Positions 45,861 through 55,073 of a DNA stretch of 64,000 nt are shown here, in pieces (within the stretch, counting starts at the first letter, position 1; every line of letters starts with the position of its first letter). The notes beneath the pieces were generated by a model that was not told where the DNA came from, ran no database searches, and saw only the letters and a list, made by a program, of their open reading frames with translations. Origin of the DNA: Lewinellaceae bacterium (GTDB lineage: Bacteria > Bacteroidota > Bacteroidia > Chitinophagales > Saprospiraceae). The translations under genes were made by a program, and so were the position numbers. Location of the stretch: positions 62,001-126,000 of the forward strand of contig JADJYW010000006.1 in the NCBI GenBank assembly GCA_016719605.1, in the 5' to 3' direction.

Positions 45861-46968
45861 ATGACTATCGAACAACTCAAGGGGTTGAAGGATAAACTGG
45901 CGGTCCTGAGGAGGTATCTTTGACGTGGACAACCGGCTCCGCGAAATAGAAGACCTCACCAGCCAGACCCTCGACCCGAATTTCTGGAATGACCCCAAAC
46001 GCGCCGAAGGCATTCAGCGCAAAATCGGCCTCAGTAAAAACTGGGTAGACGAGTACAATGAAATTGCCCGCGAAGTGGACGACCTCGAAGGGCTTTTTGA
46101 ATTTCAAAAAGAAGGCATGACCTCCGAAGAGGAGGTAGATGCCCAGTACGCCCGTACATCCGAAATACTCGCCGATGCCGAGTTTCGCAGTACGCTGAAC
46201 CAACGGGAAGACCCCATGAATGCCGTGCTCACCATCAATGCGGGCGCGGGTGGCACGGAGGCCTGCGACTGGTCGGCCATGCTCTTGCGCATGTACAAAA
46301 TGTGGGCGGAAAAAGCGGGATTCAAAGTCAACGAACTGTTCGAACAGGAAGGCGACGCCGCCGGCATCAAATCGGCCAGCATCGAAATCCGCGGCGACTA
46401 CGCCTACGGCTGGCTCAAAGGCGAAAACGGCGTGCACCGCCTCGTGCGCATCAGCCCGTTCAACGCCCAGGGCAAACGCCAGACTTCCTTTTCCTCGGTA
46501 TTCGTGTACCCTCTGGTGGAGGACGACAGCATCGAAATCGTCATCAAACCCGACGATATCGAGATGGATGTATTCCGTGCCTCGGGTGCGGGCGGCCAGC
46601 ACGTCAACCGGACCGAATCGGCCGTGCGCCTGCGCCACCTGCCATCCGGGGTGGTGGTGGAATGCCAGGCCGAGCGCAGCCAGCACCAAAACCGCGACCG
46701 CGCCATGCAGATGCTCAAAAGCCGGCTTTATGAAATCGAGGTACGCAAGCGCCAGGAAGAAAAAGACAAAGTGGAGGCCGGCAAATCCAAAATCGAGTGG
46801 GGCAGCCAAATCCGCTCGTATGTGCTGGACGACCGTTGGGTGAAAGACCTGCGCAGCGGGCACAAAGTACACAACCCCGATGCGGTGCTCGACGGCGACC
46901 TCCAGGGTTTCCTGAAAGCGTATTTGATGTGGAAGAGCAACCCGACGCCGGTGGAAGAGGAGGATTGA
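45861..46968 (+). CDS. prfB: Peptide chain release factor 2, programmed +1 frameshift
   Basis: RF2 reads UGA and UAA stop codons and releases the finished chain. The gene starts at ATG 45861 (MTIEQLKGLKDKL); codons 1-20 end with CTT then an in-frame TGA at 45921-45923. A +1 shift there (CTT-TGAC to CTT-GAC) continues DVDNRLREIEDL to the TGA at 46966-46968, giving about 368 residues. The SPF recognition tripeptide (RISPF, about 198-200) and the catalytic GGQ (GAGGQ, about 242-246) are present. This is the natural autoregulatory arrangement known from Escherichia coli and many bacteria, not a sequencing error. Confidence 0.97.
45909..45923 (+). promoter_or_regulatory. prfB frameshift signal (AGGAGG-TAT-CTT-TGA)
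   Basis: The Shine-Dalgarno-like AGGAGG lies 3 nt before the slippery CTT and the in-frame TGA, the same spacing as in the classical prfB site. It pairs with the 16S rRNA tail to push the ribosome by +1 when RF2 is low. Confidence 0.95.
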
Positions 46969-47007
46969 CGATGACCGGTCAGCCGCAACCCGGATCAAAA
47001 TGCCGGT

Positions 47008-48282
47008 TTATTGGCCCGCAATTTTTCGAATGCCCAATACCAGTTTGTCCAGATCGTTTTCCGTGGTGTAAACGTTGGGGGTGACCCGTACGCCGTTTAG
47101 TTTTTCCCAAACGATCCCGACGGTGTGTATTTTAAAATCCCGGAAAAGCGCCTCCGACACCTCTCCGGCGGGTTTGCCCTCCAGGCCGAACACCCCGATG
47201 GCACACCCCCATTTCGGGTGGGTAGAGGTGTAAAAACGGATGCCGGGCACGTCGCGCACGCGTTCCATCCAGTAATTTTTGAGGTAATGCAGGCGCTGTT
47301 GTTTGCGCGCCGTGCCGATCAGATTGTGCAAATCAAGAGAGTACCCGACGGCCATTTCTACCGGAAAACTCCGCGTACCGAGGCTTTCGAACTTGCGGAT
47401 ATCACCGCCATCGGGATTGTCATTGGATAGCAGTGACCACACGTTCGGGATTTTTTCTTTTTTTATCCAAAGCATCCCGTTGCCGAACGGGGCGCACATC
47501 CATTTGTGCAGGCTGGTGCCAAAATAGTCGCCGCCGAGGTCGGGTATCTTGTAGTCCAGCAAAGCGAAAGAGTGGGCGCCGTCAATCACCACCTCAATAC
47601 CCCGGGCATGTGCGGCATCGGCGATGCGCCGGGCGGGCAGTATCTGTCCGCACCAATTGACCACGTGCGTGATGTGTACAACACGGGTTTTGTCGGTAAA
47701 CATAGACACGAACGCCTTAGTGAGCGCTTCTTCGTCCTCGCTCGGCAAATCCAGGTCTACCCAAACCAGTCGGATACCATCGCGTTTTTCGCGTTGTTTC
47801 CAGGCATTCATCATATTCGGGTAGTCGTATTTCGAGAGCACCACCTCGTCGCCGGGTTTCAGATTGAGGCCAAAGATGACCGTATTGAGCGCCTCGGTGG
47901 CATTCCGATTGAGCGCAATTTCCTCCGGAGCGGCGCCGGCGAGCGCGGCGAGGTTATAGCGCAGCGGTTCCCGATTCTGGTCCAGCACGCGCCACATGTA
48001 ATGCGACGGCGCCTCGTTGCACATCCTGTTGTAGTGGTCCAGTGCCTCGATGGATGCTCTTGGAGCCGGGGATACACCGCCATTGTTCAGGTTGATGATG
48101 TTTGGGCTGGTCGAATACGCGAGCCGGATTTGTCGCCAGAAATCATCTTCCGGGCCGAGTGGGTTGATCTTATTGTCCGGAAGCGTGCTTTCCGGGAGAA
48201 ATGCAGCCCGTGCATCCTGATGCAAGGCCATGCCCCCCAGCAGAGCGGCGGTTTGTCGGATAAAACTGCGGCGGTTGGTCAT
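47008..48282 (-). CDS. Class V aminotransferase-like PLP enzyme with Tat-type signal
   Basis: 424 residues of fold-type I PLP enzymes, nearest in look to isopenicillin-N epimerase/cysteine desulfurase-like proteins. The N-terminus RRSFIRQTAALLGGMAL is a twin-arginine signal, so the enzyme is exported folded with its cofactor. The PLP lysine is in GTSLHKWMCAPFG; the preceding DGAHSF carries the aspartate that binds the pyridine nitrogen. NNGGVSPAPRA near the N-terminus and RNATEALNTV are typical. The reaction cannot be named from sequence. Start ATG 48282 gives the intact signal. It is convergent with prfB. Confidence 0.9.
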   Translation of the reverse strand: MTNRRSFIRQTAALLGGMALHQDARAAFLPESTLPDNKINPLGPEDDFWRQIRLAYSTSPNIINLNNGGVSPAPRASIEALDHYNRMCNEAPSHYMWRVLDQNREPLRYNLAALAGAAPEEIALNRNATEALNTVIFGLNLKPGDEVVLSKYDYPNMMNAWKQREKRDGIRLVWVDLDLPSEDEEALTKAFVSMFTDKTRVVHITHVVNWCGQILPARRIADAAHARGIEVVIDGAHSFALLDYKIPDLGGDYFGTSLHKWMCAPFGNGMLWIKKEKIPNVWSLLSNDNPDGGDIRKFESLGTRSFPVEMAVGYSLDLHNLIGTARKQQRLHYLKNYWMERVRDVPGIRFYTSTHPKWGCAIGVFGLEGKPAGEVSEALFRDFKIHTVGIVWEKLNGVRVTPNVYTTENDLDKLVLGIRKIAGQ

Positions 48283-48424
48283 GTCGTTTTTTTACTCAAA
48301 GGAAGCCCGATCTGCGAAAACCTGTATCATTTTCATTTAAAATTCTGTTAAGGCCGCCGGAATCAGTACCCTCGGAACGATTGCAGCGTACAAAGACCAT
48401 TCAAAAACAAAATCAATTTTATCC

Positions 48425-48874
48425 ATGACAAAGAAATTCGTGTTGACCACCTTCGCAGTACTGATGACGGCTTTTGTAGCATTCGCTCAAACCACACCGC
48501 AGACCAGCGTCCCCGCCGAAAAAACGGAAAAAGCCAAAAAGAATGACCGCAGTGACAAAGTTCAGAATGCCGAAGAACGCTCCGATGGTGCAGCCTTCAG
48601 CGGAAAAGGAAAAGGCGGCAAAAAGAACATGACCGACAAGGAGAAGAAAGGCAAAAAGGACAAGAAGGGGAATAAGAACAAAAAGGGTAAAAAGGGCAAA
48701 AAAGGCGAGAAGAAGCAGCGCAAACAAGACGGCGAGGTAGATTCAGACAAAGACACGCAGACGCGCCCCGGCACACAAAAAACGCCTTCAGGCAAATTAC
48801 CAACCACCCGCAAGCCTGGCGACAAACCTGCCCAGGGCACCGAGATAAAAAAAGACGAGAAATCGCGCGGCTAA
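48425..48874 (+). CDS. Small lysine-rich exported low-complexity protein
   Basis: 149 residues. A clean signal peptide (KKFVLTTFAVLMTAFVAFAQ) is followed by an unordered segment dominated by Lys, Gly, Asp and Glu (KKGNKNKKGKKGKKGEKK) and a Pro/Thr-rich tail (RPGTQKTPSGKLPTTRKPG). No known domain. The highly charged composition suggests binding to polyanions such as extracellular DNA, LPS or polysaccharide, but that is conjecture. It has its own strong terminator and no operon partner. Confidence 0.78.
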   Translation: MTKKFVLTTFAVLMTAFVAFAQTTPQTSVPAEKTEKAKKNDRSDKVQNAEERSDGAAFSGKGKGGKKNMTDKEKKGKKDKKGNKNKKGKKGKKGEKKQRKQDGEVDSDKDTQTRPGTQKTPSGKLPTTRKPGDKPAQGTEIKKDEKSRG

Positions 48875-48896
48875 TACGACTGACCAGCAAAACATG

Positions 48897-48937
48897 AGAA
48901 GGGGACACACCACAGCAGTGTGCCCCCTTCTTTTTTC
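48897..48937 (+). terminator. Rho-independent terminator
   Basis: AGAAGGGGACACAC pairs with GTGTGCCCCCTTCT (one A-C mismatch) around a short loop, followed by a run of T. It lies 22 bp 3' of the lysine-rich gene. Confidence 0.88.
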
Positions 48938-49002
48938 AGGCGTCGAGCAAGTGTGATTCTGCCGGCCATCAAAAAAACTGCTCTCCCAACCCGAACAACT
49001 TC

Positions 49003-50289
49003 TTAAACCAAAAGTGTTGCTTCTACTTCTTCCGGGCTGGTTTTGTACATTTTCAGCACTTTTACTTCGTACCCGCCGACCTGAATCACCGAGCCTTCTT
49101 CGGGGATACTGTCGAGTATTTTCAGCAGCAGGCCTGCCAGCGTTTCGTAGTCGTCATCGAGCGGAAAACGTTCGGGCAGACTTTCGTTGATCCGATCCAG
49201 GTTTGTTTGGGCAAGGATACGCCAGGTATTTTCTCCGGTTTTGACTACGGGAGGCTGCTCATGGTCGTGCTCGTCCTGAATTTCCCCGACCAGTTCCTCC
49301 ACAATGTCCTCCATGGTTACCAGGCCCACAGTTCCACCAAACTCGTTGGCCACGACGGCCAACTGACGGCGTTCTTTTTGAAACTGCCGGAGCAGGTGTA
49401 TGATTTTCTTGTTCAGGTGGACGTACAGTACCGGGCGCATGAGGTCCCGCAGGGATCGTCCGTTTTTCTCCATGGCAGCCATGAGCAGGTCCTTGGCGTG
49501 TACAAAGCCGATGATCTGATCCAGCGAATCTTCGTAGATGGGGTAGCGGGAGTATCCCTCTTTGAGGGCAAAAGCAATCGCCTCCTGCAGGGATGTATCG
49601 GCTTCCATGCCAATGATTTGGATTCGCGGAGTGAAAATGTGTTTGACCAAACGCTCGTCAAAGTCAAATACATTTTGGATCAGTTCGCGTTCAGAAGCCT
49701 GTATGGCGCCGCCTTCGGCACTTTCCGAAATGATCATCTTGAGTTCTTCTTCGGAGTGTATTTCGGCGTGCGGTACGGGTTGTATGCCAATGATTTTCAG
49801 GATGAAATTGGCCAGTCCGTTGAGCATCCAGATAAACGGCCGAAAAATGAAGTAAAACACTTTCAGGGGGACGGCTACCCAGAGCGTGGTGCGGGTAGGG
49901 AATCGAATTGCCAGCGACTTGGGGGCCAATTCGCCAAACACGATGTGCAACACGGTGATAGTAGCAAAAGCAATGGGCAGCGATATCCGATGTGCCAGTT
50001 CCGGGTCGGGTTCCATACCCATTAACGCCATTACTTTTTGAACGATCGCGCCCACTACCGGCTCGCCGATCCAGCCAAGTCCCAGACTTGCCAACGTGAT
50101 ACCCAACTGAGTAGCAGCCAAATAACTGTCCAGATTCGATACTACACTCTCCGCTACCCGCGCCATGACGTTCCCCTGCGCCCGTACTTGTATCTGCGAT
50201 AAACGCACCTTGACAATGGCGAACTCGGCCGCCACAAAAAAGCCATTCAGAAAAACAAGGAAAATCGTGATGAATATATCTACCAGCAT
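49003..50289 (-). CDS. CNNM/CorC-type membrane protein (DUF21-CBS-CorC_HlyC)
   Basis: 428 residues. The N-terminal DUF21/CNNM transmembrane domain (about 1-170) has three to four helices, with NGFFVAAEFAIVKVR and LGLGWIGEP, then a pair of CBS domains (about 205-330: PRIQIIGMEADTSLQEAI and YPIYEDSLDQIIGFVHAKDLL; LRQFQKERRQLAVVANEFGGTVGLVTMEDIVEELVG) and a C-terminal CorC_HlyC domain (about 340-425). Members are magnesium/cobalt transporters or efflux-related; the older name hemolysin is misleading. In Bacteroidota the related GldE is a gliding protein, but I cannot say this is GldE. Single gene. Confidence 0.92.
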   Translation of the reverse strand: MLVDIFITIFLVFLNGFFVAAEFAIVKVRLSQIQVRAQGNVMARVAESVVSNLDSYLAATQLGITLASLGLGWIGEPVVGAIVQKVMALMGMEPDPELAHRISLPIAFATITVLHIVFGELAPKSLAIRFPTRTTLWVAVPLKVFYFIFRPFIWMLNGLANFILKIIGIQPVPHAEIHSEEELKMIISESAEGGAIQASERELIQNVFDFDERLVKHIFTPRIQIIGMEADTSLQEAIAFALKEGYSRYPIYEDSLDQIIGFVHAKDLLMAAMEKNGRSLRDLMRPVLYVHLNKKIIHLLRQFQKERRQLAVVANEFGGTVGLVTMEDIVEELVGEIQDEHDHEQPPVVKTGENTWRILAQTNLDRINESLPERFPLDDDYETLAGLLLKILDSIPEEGSVIQVGGYEVKVLKMYKTSPEEVEATLLV

Positions 50290-50389
50290 AGTTGCTATTG
50301 GCTGTTTTTTTTGCGGTTAGCCGTTAAAATAGTCGTGCAAAAGTATCAATTGTTGCCGAATGTTTACGAACCAGCAAAGCATGGCCCGC

Positions 50390-50968
50390 CTACTCCACCC
50401 GGTGAACCAACACCCGGAAACGCCCGCTGTCCAACGGCGCCATCGGGCCGGCCGCACTGAGCAGCAAGCCGGAAAAACGCCCGTAAATCGTGTCTTTTTC
50501 GTAGCCTTCAATTTGAACCGTCAGGTCGTTGCTCACCTCGTTGGACACCCCGGTGTAGTTGCACGAATCTGCCGGGCTGAACTCTACCCCACCCCAGGCA
50601 AAATCTTTGATCTGGAGTTTGGCAAACGTCGGTGTGTAGGGATAGTCGGCGGTTTCTTCGTCGAACTCGAACCCCAGGGCAATGCCGAAGCGCGGCCGAA
50701 CCGGATGATCCTGCCGGATGATTTCGACATACTTGCGCGCAGGGCTGTACCAGTTGCTCAGGGTATCGAGTTGGGCGTTGGTTCGTGTAGCACGGCGGTC
50801 AGGGCTGTGCGGATCCCGGCGCATGGGGTGGATCAGGATCATATTCTGGTTTTTAAAGCCAAACTGGACACCGGAAGGCGGCATCAATTTGCTGCTAAAA
50901 AACACCAGCCCCGCACAAAAACACAGGCAACATAACCACAATTTTCGAGACAAGAAGAACCGGTACAT
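50390..50968 (-). CDS. Putative exported protein of unknown function
   Basis: 192 residues from ATG 50968 (MYRFFLSRKLWLCCLCFCAGLVFFSS), which begins a hydrophobic leader with several cysteines; it may be a signal anchor. The in-frame ATG at 51022 overlaps the end of valS and is not preferred. The mature part is beta-rich (GIALGFEFDEETADYPY, VQIEGYEKDTIYGRFSGLLLSA). No family recognised. It lies 54 bp downstream of valS on the same strand and may be read through from it. Confidence 0.65.
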   Translation of the reverse strand: MYRFFLSRKLWLCCLCFCAGLVFFSSKLMPPSGVQFGFKNQNMILIHPMRRDPHSPDRRATRTNAQLDTLSNWYSPARKYVEIIRQDHPVRPRFGIALGFEFDEETADYPYTPTFAKLQIKDFAWGGVEFSPADSCNYTGVSNEVSNDLTVQIEGYEKDTIYGRFSGLLLSAAGPMAPLDSGRFRVLVHRVE

Positions 50969-51022
50969 CTGGCGAGATTTGTTTGCAGGTGCAGTTTTGG
51001 GGCACCGCTTCCGGCGAAACAT

Positions 51023-53704
51023 TCAGTTTTGAGGCAGCCGCACGAGCGACTCCTCCAGTATCCCGATTCTGGCCAGCGCATCCGCCTGTTTTTGACGCTC
51101 ATTGTCCACGACAGCCGCCGGGGCGCCGGCCACAAAACGCTCATTGGCGAGTTTGGCCTCAATAGATTTCAGGAATCCGCGCTGGTAGCCCAGTTCCTGC
51201 TGAATTTTAGCACGCTCGGCCTCCACATCAATTTCCTGATTGATCTCGACGTAGTATTTTCCCGTACCGGAAATAAAGGATTTGCTGTTGGCCGGCTCGT
51301 CATCGCGCAGTTCGAGGTTGGCTAAAACGGCCAGTTTGACTACCATTTCCAGCAGCCCTTCCCGGGCAAAAAGCGCCCGGGCCGAATCGCTGTTCTGCAC
51401 AATCATATTCAATTCCTCCCGCGGTTTGATCTGGTTCTGGTTGCGCAATTCCCGCACCCGGGTGATCACCTCCTTGGCTGATTCTACTTGTCGGATCAGG
51501 GCTTCGTCGGCCGGCCCGGCCTTCGGCCAGGTTTGCATCATACAATCCTGCCCCGGCATGCGCTCGCGCAGCTGGTGCCAGATTTCCTCCGTGATAAACG
51601 GCATGAACGGATGCAGGGCCACCATCAGGTCGGAATACAGGTCGAGGGTCGCCTCGTACGTTGCCCGGTCAATCGGTTTTTCAAACCCGGGTTTGATCAT
51701 TTCGAGGTACCAGGAGCAGAAGTCGTCCCAGATGAACCCGTACAGGGACAACAGGGCTTCGCTGAGGCGAAACGCCTCAAAATGCGCTTCCACTTCGGTC
51801 AGTACCTGGTTGAATTTTTCCCGCATCCAACGCACCGCGAGGGCATTTTTTCGAACATCAGCCTCGCTTTCGGCTACATCGGTCGCTTCCCAACCCTTCA
51901 CGAGGCGCAGCGCGTTCCAGAGTTTGTTGCAGAAGTTGCGCCCGTTCTCGCAGAGCTTGTCGTCAAATAAAATATCGTTGCCGGCGGCGGCGCTCGACAT
52001 CAGCCCGTAGCGAACGCCATCGGCGCCGTAGTCATCCAGAAGTTTGAGGGCATCCGGGGAGTTGCCGAGCGACTTCGACATTTTACGCCGCTGCTTGTCG
52101 CGCACCATGCCGGTGAAATATACGGCCTGGAACGGGCGCTCGCCCCGATACTCGTAGCCGGCCATGATCATGCGGGCCACCCAGAAAAAGATGATATCCC
52201 AGCCGGTGACCAGCACGGCCGTCGGGTAGTAGTAGGCCACCTCGCCCTCGGGATGCCGGAAGCCGTCGAACACGCTGATCGGCCAAAGCCAGGAGGATGC
52301 CCAGGTATCGAGCACGTCTTCGTCCTGGCGCAAATCGGCAAGCGACAGGGCCGGATTACCGGTTGCCTGACGGGCTTGTTCGAGGGCGGCCTCCGCTGTT
52401 TCGGCTACGAAAATATGTGTTTCCTTGTTCAGCCCCTCCGATTGCAGGTACCACGCGGGAATACGCTGCCCCCACCACAACTGGCGGGAGATGCACCAGT
52501 CGCGCAGGTTTTCCATCCAGTTGCGGTACAAATTCTGAAAATTATCGGGATAAAACTGCACCTCGCGATCCAGAACAGCCTTCAGGGCCGGCGCACCGAG
52601 GTCGGCCATGCGCACAAACCACTGGAGCGAAAGTTTAGGCTCCACCACCGAGTTGGTACGCTCGGAGCGGCCGATTTTGGTGACGTAGTCTTCCAGTTTC
52701 ACCAGATTCCCGCTCTCCTCCAGGAGGGGTTTCATGCGTTTGCGGGCATCAAAACGATCCAGACCAACCAGTGGTTCGAAGGCGCACTGATCATTTAGGC
52801 GGCCGTCATCGTCTATGGTGTCAATGACCGCAAGGCCGTGCCGCTGACCAATTTCGTAGTCGTTGGGATCGTGGGCCGGAGTGATCTTGAGCGCACCGGT
52901 ACCGAACTCCACATCCACATAGTCGTCCGCAATAACCGGAACAGGGCGGTTCAGGAGTGGGATACGAACATTTTTGCCCACGAGATGCTGGTAGCGCTTG
53001 TCGTTGGGGTTGACCGCCACGGCCACGTCGGCGAAGATCGTCTCCGGGCGTTGGGTAGCGATGGTGATACCCTCCGTATCGGAGCCTTCCAGCAGATATT
53101 TGATATAAAAAAGTTGGGCCTGCTCTTCGTTGTACAGCACCTCTTCGTTGGAAAGTACGGTTTTAGCCTCCGGGTCCCAGTTTACCATCCGCAGACCACG
53201 GTAGAGTTTGCCCTTTTGGTACAGGTCCACAAACATCCGCATACAGTCTTCGTAATAGCCCTGGTCCATCGTAAAGGCGGTCCGCTGCCAGTCGCAGGAA
53301 GCGCCAAGGCGGCGTAATTGCTGGAGAATAATGCCGCCATATTTGTCTTTCCATTGGTAGGCATACCCCATAAATTCCTCCCGGGTCAGGTCGGCCTTGC
53401 GCAGTTTTTTCTCCTCGCGCAGCCAACGCACCACTTTGGCCTCGGTGGCGATGGAAGCATGGTCGGTACCGGGTACCCAGCAGGCATTTTTGCCGTCGAG
53501 ACGAGCCTTGCGGATCAGAATATCCTGAATGGTGTTATTCAGCATGTGCCCCATGTGCAGCACACCAGTTACATTGGGCGGCGGGATGACGATAGAAAAC
53601 GGCTCGCGCTCGTCCGGTGTAGAATGAAAGTAGCCGGATTTTTCCCAATGCTCGTACCAGCGGGACTCAACTTCGGAAGGGGTATAACGGGTAGACAATT
53701 CCAT
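51023..53704 (-). CDS. valS: Valyl-tRNA synthetase
   Basis: Class I aminoacyl-tRNA synthetase attaching valine to tRNA-Val. 893 residues from ATG 53704 (MELSTRYTPSEVES); a second ATG two codons upstream (53710) is possible. The HIGH motif appears in PPNVTGVLHMGHMLNN, the KMSKS loop as KMSKSLGNSPDALK, the editing domain contains TTRPET-like IATQRPETIFADVAVAV, and the C-terminal coiled-coil arm that binds tRNA is present (EINQEIDVEAERAKIQQELG). Frame is intact for almost 2.7 kb, a useful contrast to the broken genes elsewhere. Upstream region holds the cold-shock genes in the opposite orientation. Confidence 0.98.
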   Translation of the reverse strand: MELSTRYTPSEVESRWYEHWEKSGYFHSTPDEREPFSIVIPPPNVTGVLHMGHMLNNTIQDILIRKARLDGKNACWVPGTDHASIATEAKVVRWLREEKKLRKADLTREEFMGYAYQWKDKYGGIILQQLRRLGASCDWQRTAFTMDQGYYEDCMRMFVDLYQKGKLYRGLRMVNWDPEAKTVLSNEEVLYNEEQAQLFYIKYLLEGSDTEGITIATQRPETIFADVAVAVNPNDKRYQHLVGKNVRIPLLNRPVPVIADDYVDVEFGTGALKITPAHDPNDYEIGQRHGLAVIDTIDDDGRLNDQCAFEPLVGLDRFDARKRMKPLLEESGNLVKLEDYVTKIGRSERTNSVVEPKLSLQWFVRMADLGAPALKAVLDREVQFYPDNFQNLYRNWMENLRDWCISRQLWWGQRIPAWYLQSEGLNKETHIFVAETAEAALEQARQATGNPALSLADLRQDEDVLDTWASSWLWPISVFDGFRHPEGEVAYYYPTAVLVTGWDIIFFWVARMIMAGYEYRGERPFQAVYFTGMVRDKQRRKMSKSLGNSPDALKLLDDYGADGVRYGLMSSAAAGNDILFDDKLCENGRNFCNKLWNALRLVKGWEATDVAESEADVRKNALAVRWMREKFNQVLTEVEAHFEAFRLSEALLSLYGFIWDDFCSWYLEMIKPGFEKPIDRATYEATLDLYSDLMVALHPFMPFITEEIWHQLRERMPGQDCMMQTWPKAGPADEALIRQVESAKEVITRVRELRNQNQIKPREELNMIVQNSDSARALFAREGLLEMVVKLAVLANLELRDDEPANSKSFISGTGKYYVEINQEIDVEAERAKIQQELGYQRGFLKSIEAKLANERFVAGAPAAVVDNERQKQADALARIGILEESLVRLPQN

Positions 53705-53890
53705 GTTCAAGGTTTAATGTACATGCAGGGCTTGAGGCCGCACAAGTAAAAACAGGGCGCAAATATCGGTTTTCTGCCGTCTTTAAGCGGCAATAAGGAA
53801 GTGATTTAAAAAAACGAAGCGACATAAAACAATTTCTGCGACCTTCGCATCGGCACATTGCCGAATATCATTTTTTAAAGTTTTTTACCA

Positions 53891-54082
53891 ATGCACACTG
53901 GAACAGTTAAGTTTTTCAATGAGACCAAAGGGTTTGGTTTTATCATTGACTCCAGCACCAGCGAAGAAATCTTCGTTCACGTTAGCGGTCTTATTGACAG
54001 CATCCGTGAGGGTGACACCGTCACGTTCGACACCCAACGTGGCAAAAAAGGCATGAACGCAGTCAATGTCAAACTGGCCTAA
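53891..54082 (+). CDS. Cold-shock domain protein, first of tandem pair
   Basis: 63 residues forming a single OB-fold cold-shock domain that binds single-stranded RNA/DNA. RNP1 is KGFGFI and RNP2 is IFVHVS; the protein begins MHTGTVKFFNETKG. It differs from the second copy (54286-54477) at only a few residues (HTG/HSG, NET/NGT, IID/IVD, DSI/DDI). The leader upstream of both genes is also conserved. A hairpin terminator follows. Confidence 0.95.
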   Translation: MHTGTVKFFNETKGFGFIIDSSTSEEIFVHVSGLIDSIREGDTVTFDTQRGKKGMNAVNVKLA

Positions 54083-54115
54083 GCCCGATTGGCATTTGAA
54101 GTGATAGCATGTTGA

Positions 54116-54148
54116 AACCCTCGCCGGATCGCGCCGGCGGGGGTTTTT
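54116..54148 (+). terminator. Terminator of first cold-shock gene
   Basis: CCCTCGCCGG pairs with CCGGCGGGGG across a short loop, followed by five T. 34 bp 3' of the stop. Confidence 0.85.
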
Positions 54149-54210
54149 ACATGGTTGTGGCAACCCGAATCCGGCAACAAATGCATTGTCAAATCATTAA
54201 GAAAAAAAAA

Positions 54211-54243
54211 TTTGGTAGCAAACAGAATTAATCTGCACCTTTG
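54211..54243 (+). promoter_or_regulatory. Promoter of second cold-shock gene (TTTG ... CACCTTTG)
   Basis: TTTG at 54211 and CACCTTTG at 54236-54243 fit the -33/-7 arrangement with one mismatch in the -7 box, giving a leader of about 40 nt. An equivalent ACCTTCG is upstream of the first copy. Confidence 0.5.
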
Positions 54244-54285
54244 CGGCGGCATATTGCCAAACATCATTTTTTAAAGTTTTTACTA

Positions 54286-54477
54286 ATGCACAGTGGAACA
54301 GTAAAATTCTTCAATGGCACCAAAGGTTTTGGCTTCATTGTTGACTCCAGCACCAGCGAAGAAATCTTCGTTCACGTTAGCGGTCTTATTGACGACATTC
54401 GCGAAGGCGATACCGTTACGTTCGACACCCAACGTGGCAAAAAAGGCATGAACGCAGTCAATGTCAAACTGGCTTAA
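54286..54477 (+). CDS. Cold-shock domain protein, second of tandem pair
   Basis: 63 residues, a near copy of the preceding gene with intact RNP1 (KGFGFI) and RNP2 (IFVHVS). Start ATG 54286 (MHSGTVKFF) corresponds exactly to that of the first copy; the upstream ATG at 54241 is in the shared leader and is not used. The last 100 bp and the 3' untranslated region are almost identical in the two copies, while the terminator stem has diverged in sequence but not in structure. A recent tandem duplication covering promoter, gene and terminator. Confidence 0.95.
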   Translation: MHSGTVKFFNGTKGFGFIVDSSTSEEIFVHVSGLIDDIREGDTVTFDTQRGKKGMNAVNVKLA

Positions 54478-54508
54478 GCCCGATTGGCATTTGAAGTGAT
54501 ACCATGTT

Positions 54509-54543
54509 AAAACCCCCGCCGGTACGCCGGCGGGGGTTTTTAT
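54509..54543 (+). terminator. Terminator of second cold-shock gene
   Basis: Perfect 14-bp stem AAAACCCCCGCCGG / CCGGCGGGGGTTTT with a 4-nt loop and a T tail, 32 bp 3' of the stop. Confidence 0.93.
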
Positions 54544-54643
54544 TTTGAAATACCCCCACTTGCTCCGGACAAGCATAAAATCTAAGGGCACCGAACTTTC
54601 AATACGCCTGATCGGTTTGACCTCCGCAAGGAACAACAGCACC

Positions 54644-55045
54644 ATGAACACCGCACAACTGCTACAAGAACTTACCTACCGCACTGCACGCTCTGGCGGA
54701 AAGGGCGGGCAAAACGTCAACAAAGTTGAAACGAAGGTGGAGGCATGTCTGGCGCTGGCCGCATCCACCGCACTGACCGACCCGGAAAAAGAACTCATCC
54801 GACAAAAGTTGTCGGGCAAAATTTCCGCCGGAGGTATCCTTTCCGTGACCAATCAGACCAAGCGCTCCCAATTGGCCAACAAACTCATGGCCACTCAAAA
54901 ACTGCTTCGCCTGGTACAAACAGCGCTGATTCAGCCCAAAAAACGCAAACAAACTACGCTCCCGTCCGGTGTAAAAGCCGCCCGCCTCGAAGCCAAACGG
55001 CGGCTTTCGGCCAAAAAGGCATCGCGCAGAATACACGAAATCTAA
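54644..55045 (+). CDS. arfB: ArfB/YaeJ-like peptidyl-tRNA hydrolase (ribosome rescue)
   Basis: 133 residues from ATG 54644 (MNTAQLLQEL). The GGQ catalytic loop is SGGKGGQNVNKVETKVE (GGQ at 21-23), and the C-terminal tail is basic and lysine/arginine-rich (KKRKQTTLPSGVKAARLEAKRR), which in this family enters the empty mRNA channel of stalled ribosomes. It lacks the codon-recognition domains of RF1/RF2, as expected. The in-frame ATG at 54545 lies next to the preceding terminator and is not preferred. It is convergent with the TolC gene, 28 bp apart. Confidence 0.9.
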   Translation: MNTAQLLQELTYRTARSGGKGGQNVNKVETKVEACLALAASTALTDPEKELIRQKLSGKISAGGILSVTNQTKRSQLANKLMATQKLLRLVQTALIQPKKRKQTTLPSGVKAARLEAKRRLSAKKASRRIHEI

Positions 55046-55073
55046 GTCCCGCCCGAAAAACACCCTCTGCCCG

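Noticed and set aside
45861..45923. Early TGA in prfB as a sequencing frameshift
   Set aside because: The AGGAGG-TAT-CTT-TGA context is the known programmed site, unlike the homopolymer breaks elsewhere.
48425..48874. Histone H1-like DNA-binding protein
   Set aside because: The composition is similar but a clear signal peptide argues for export.
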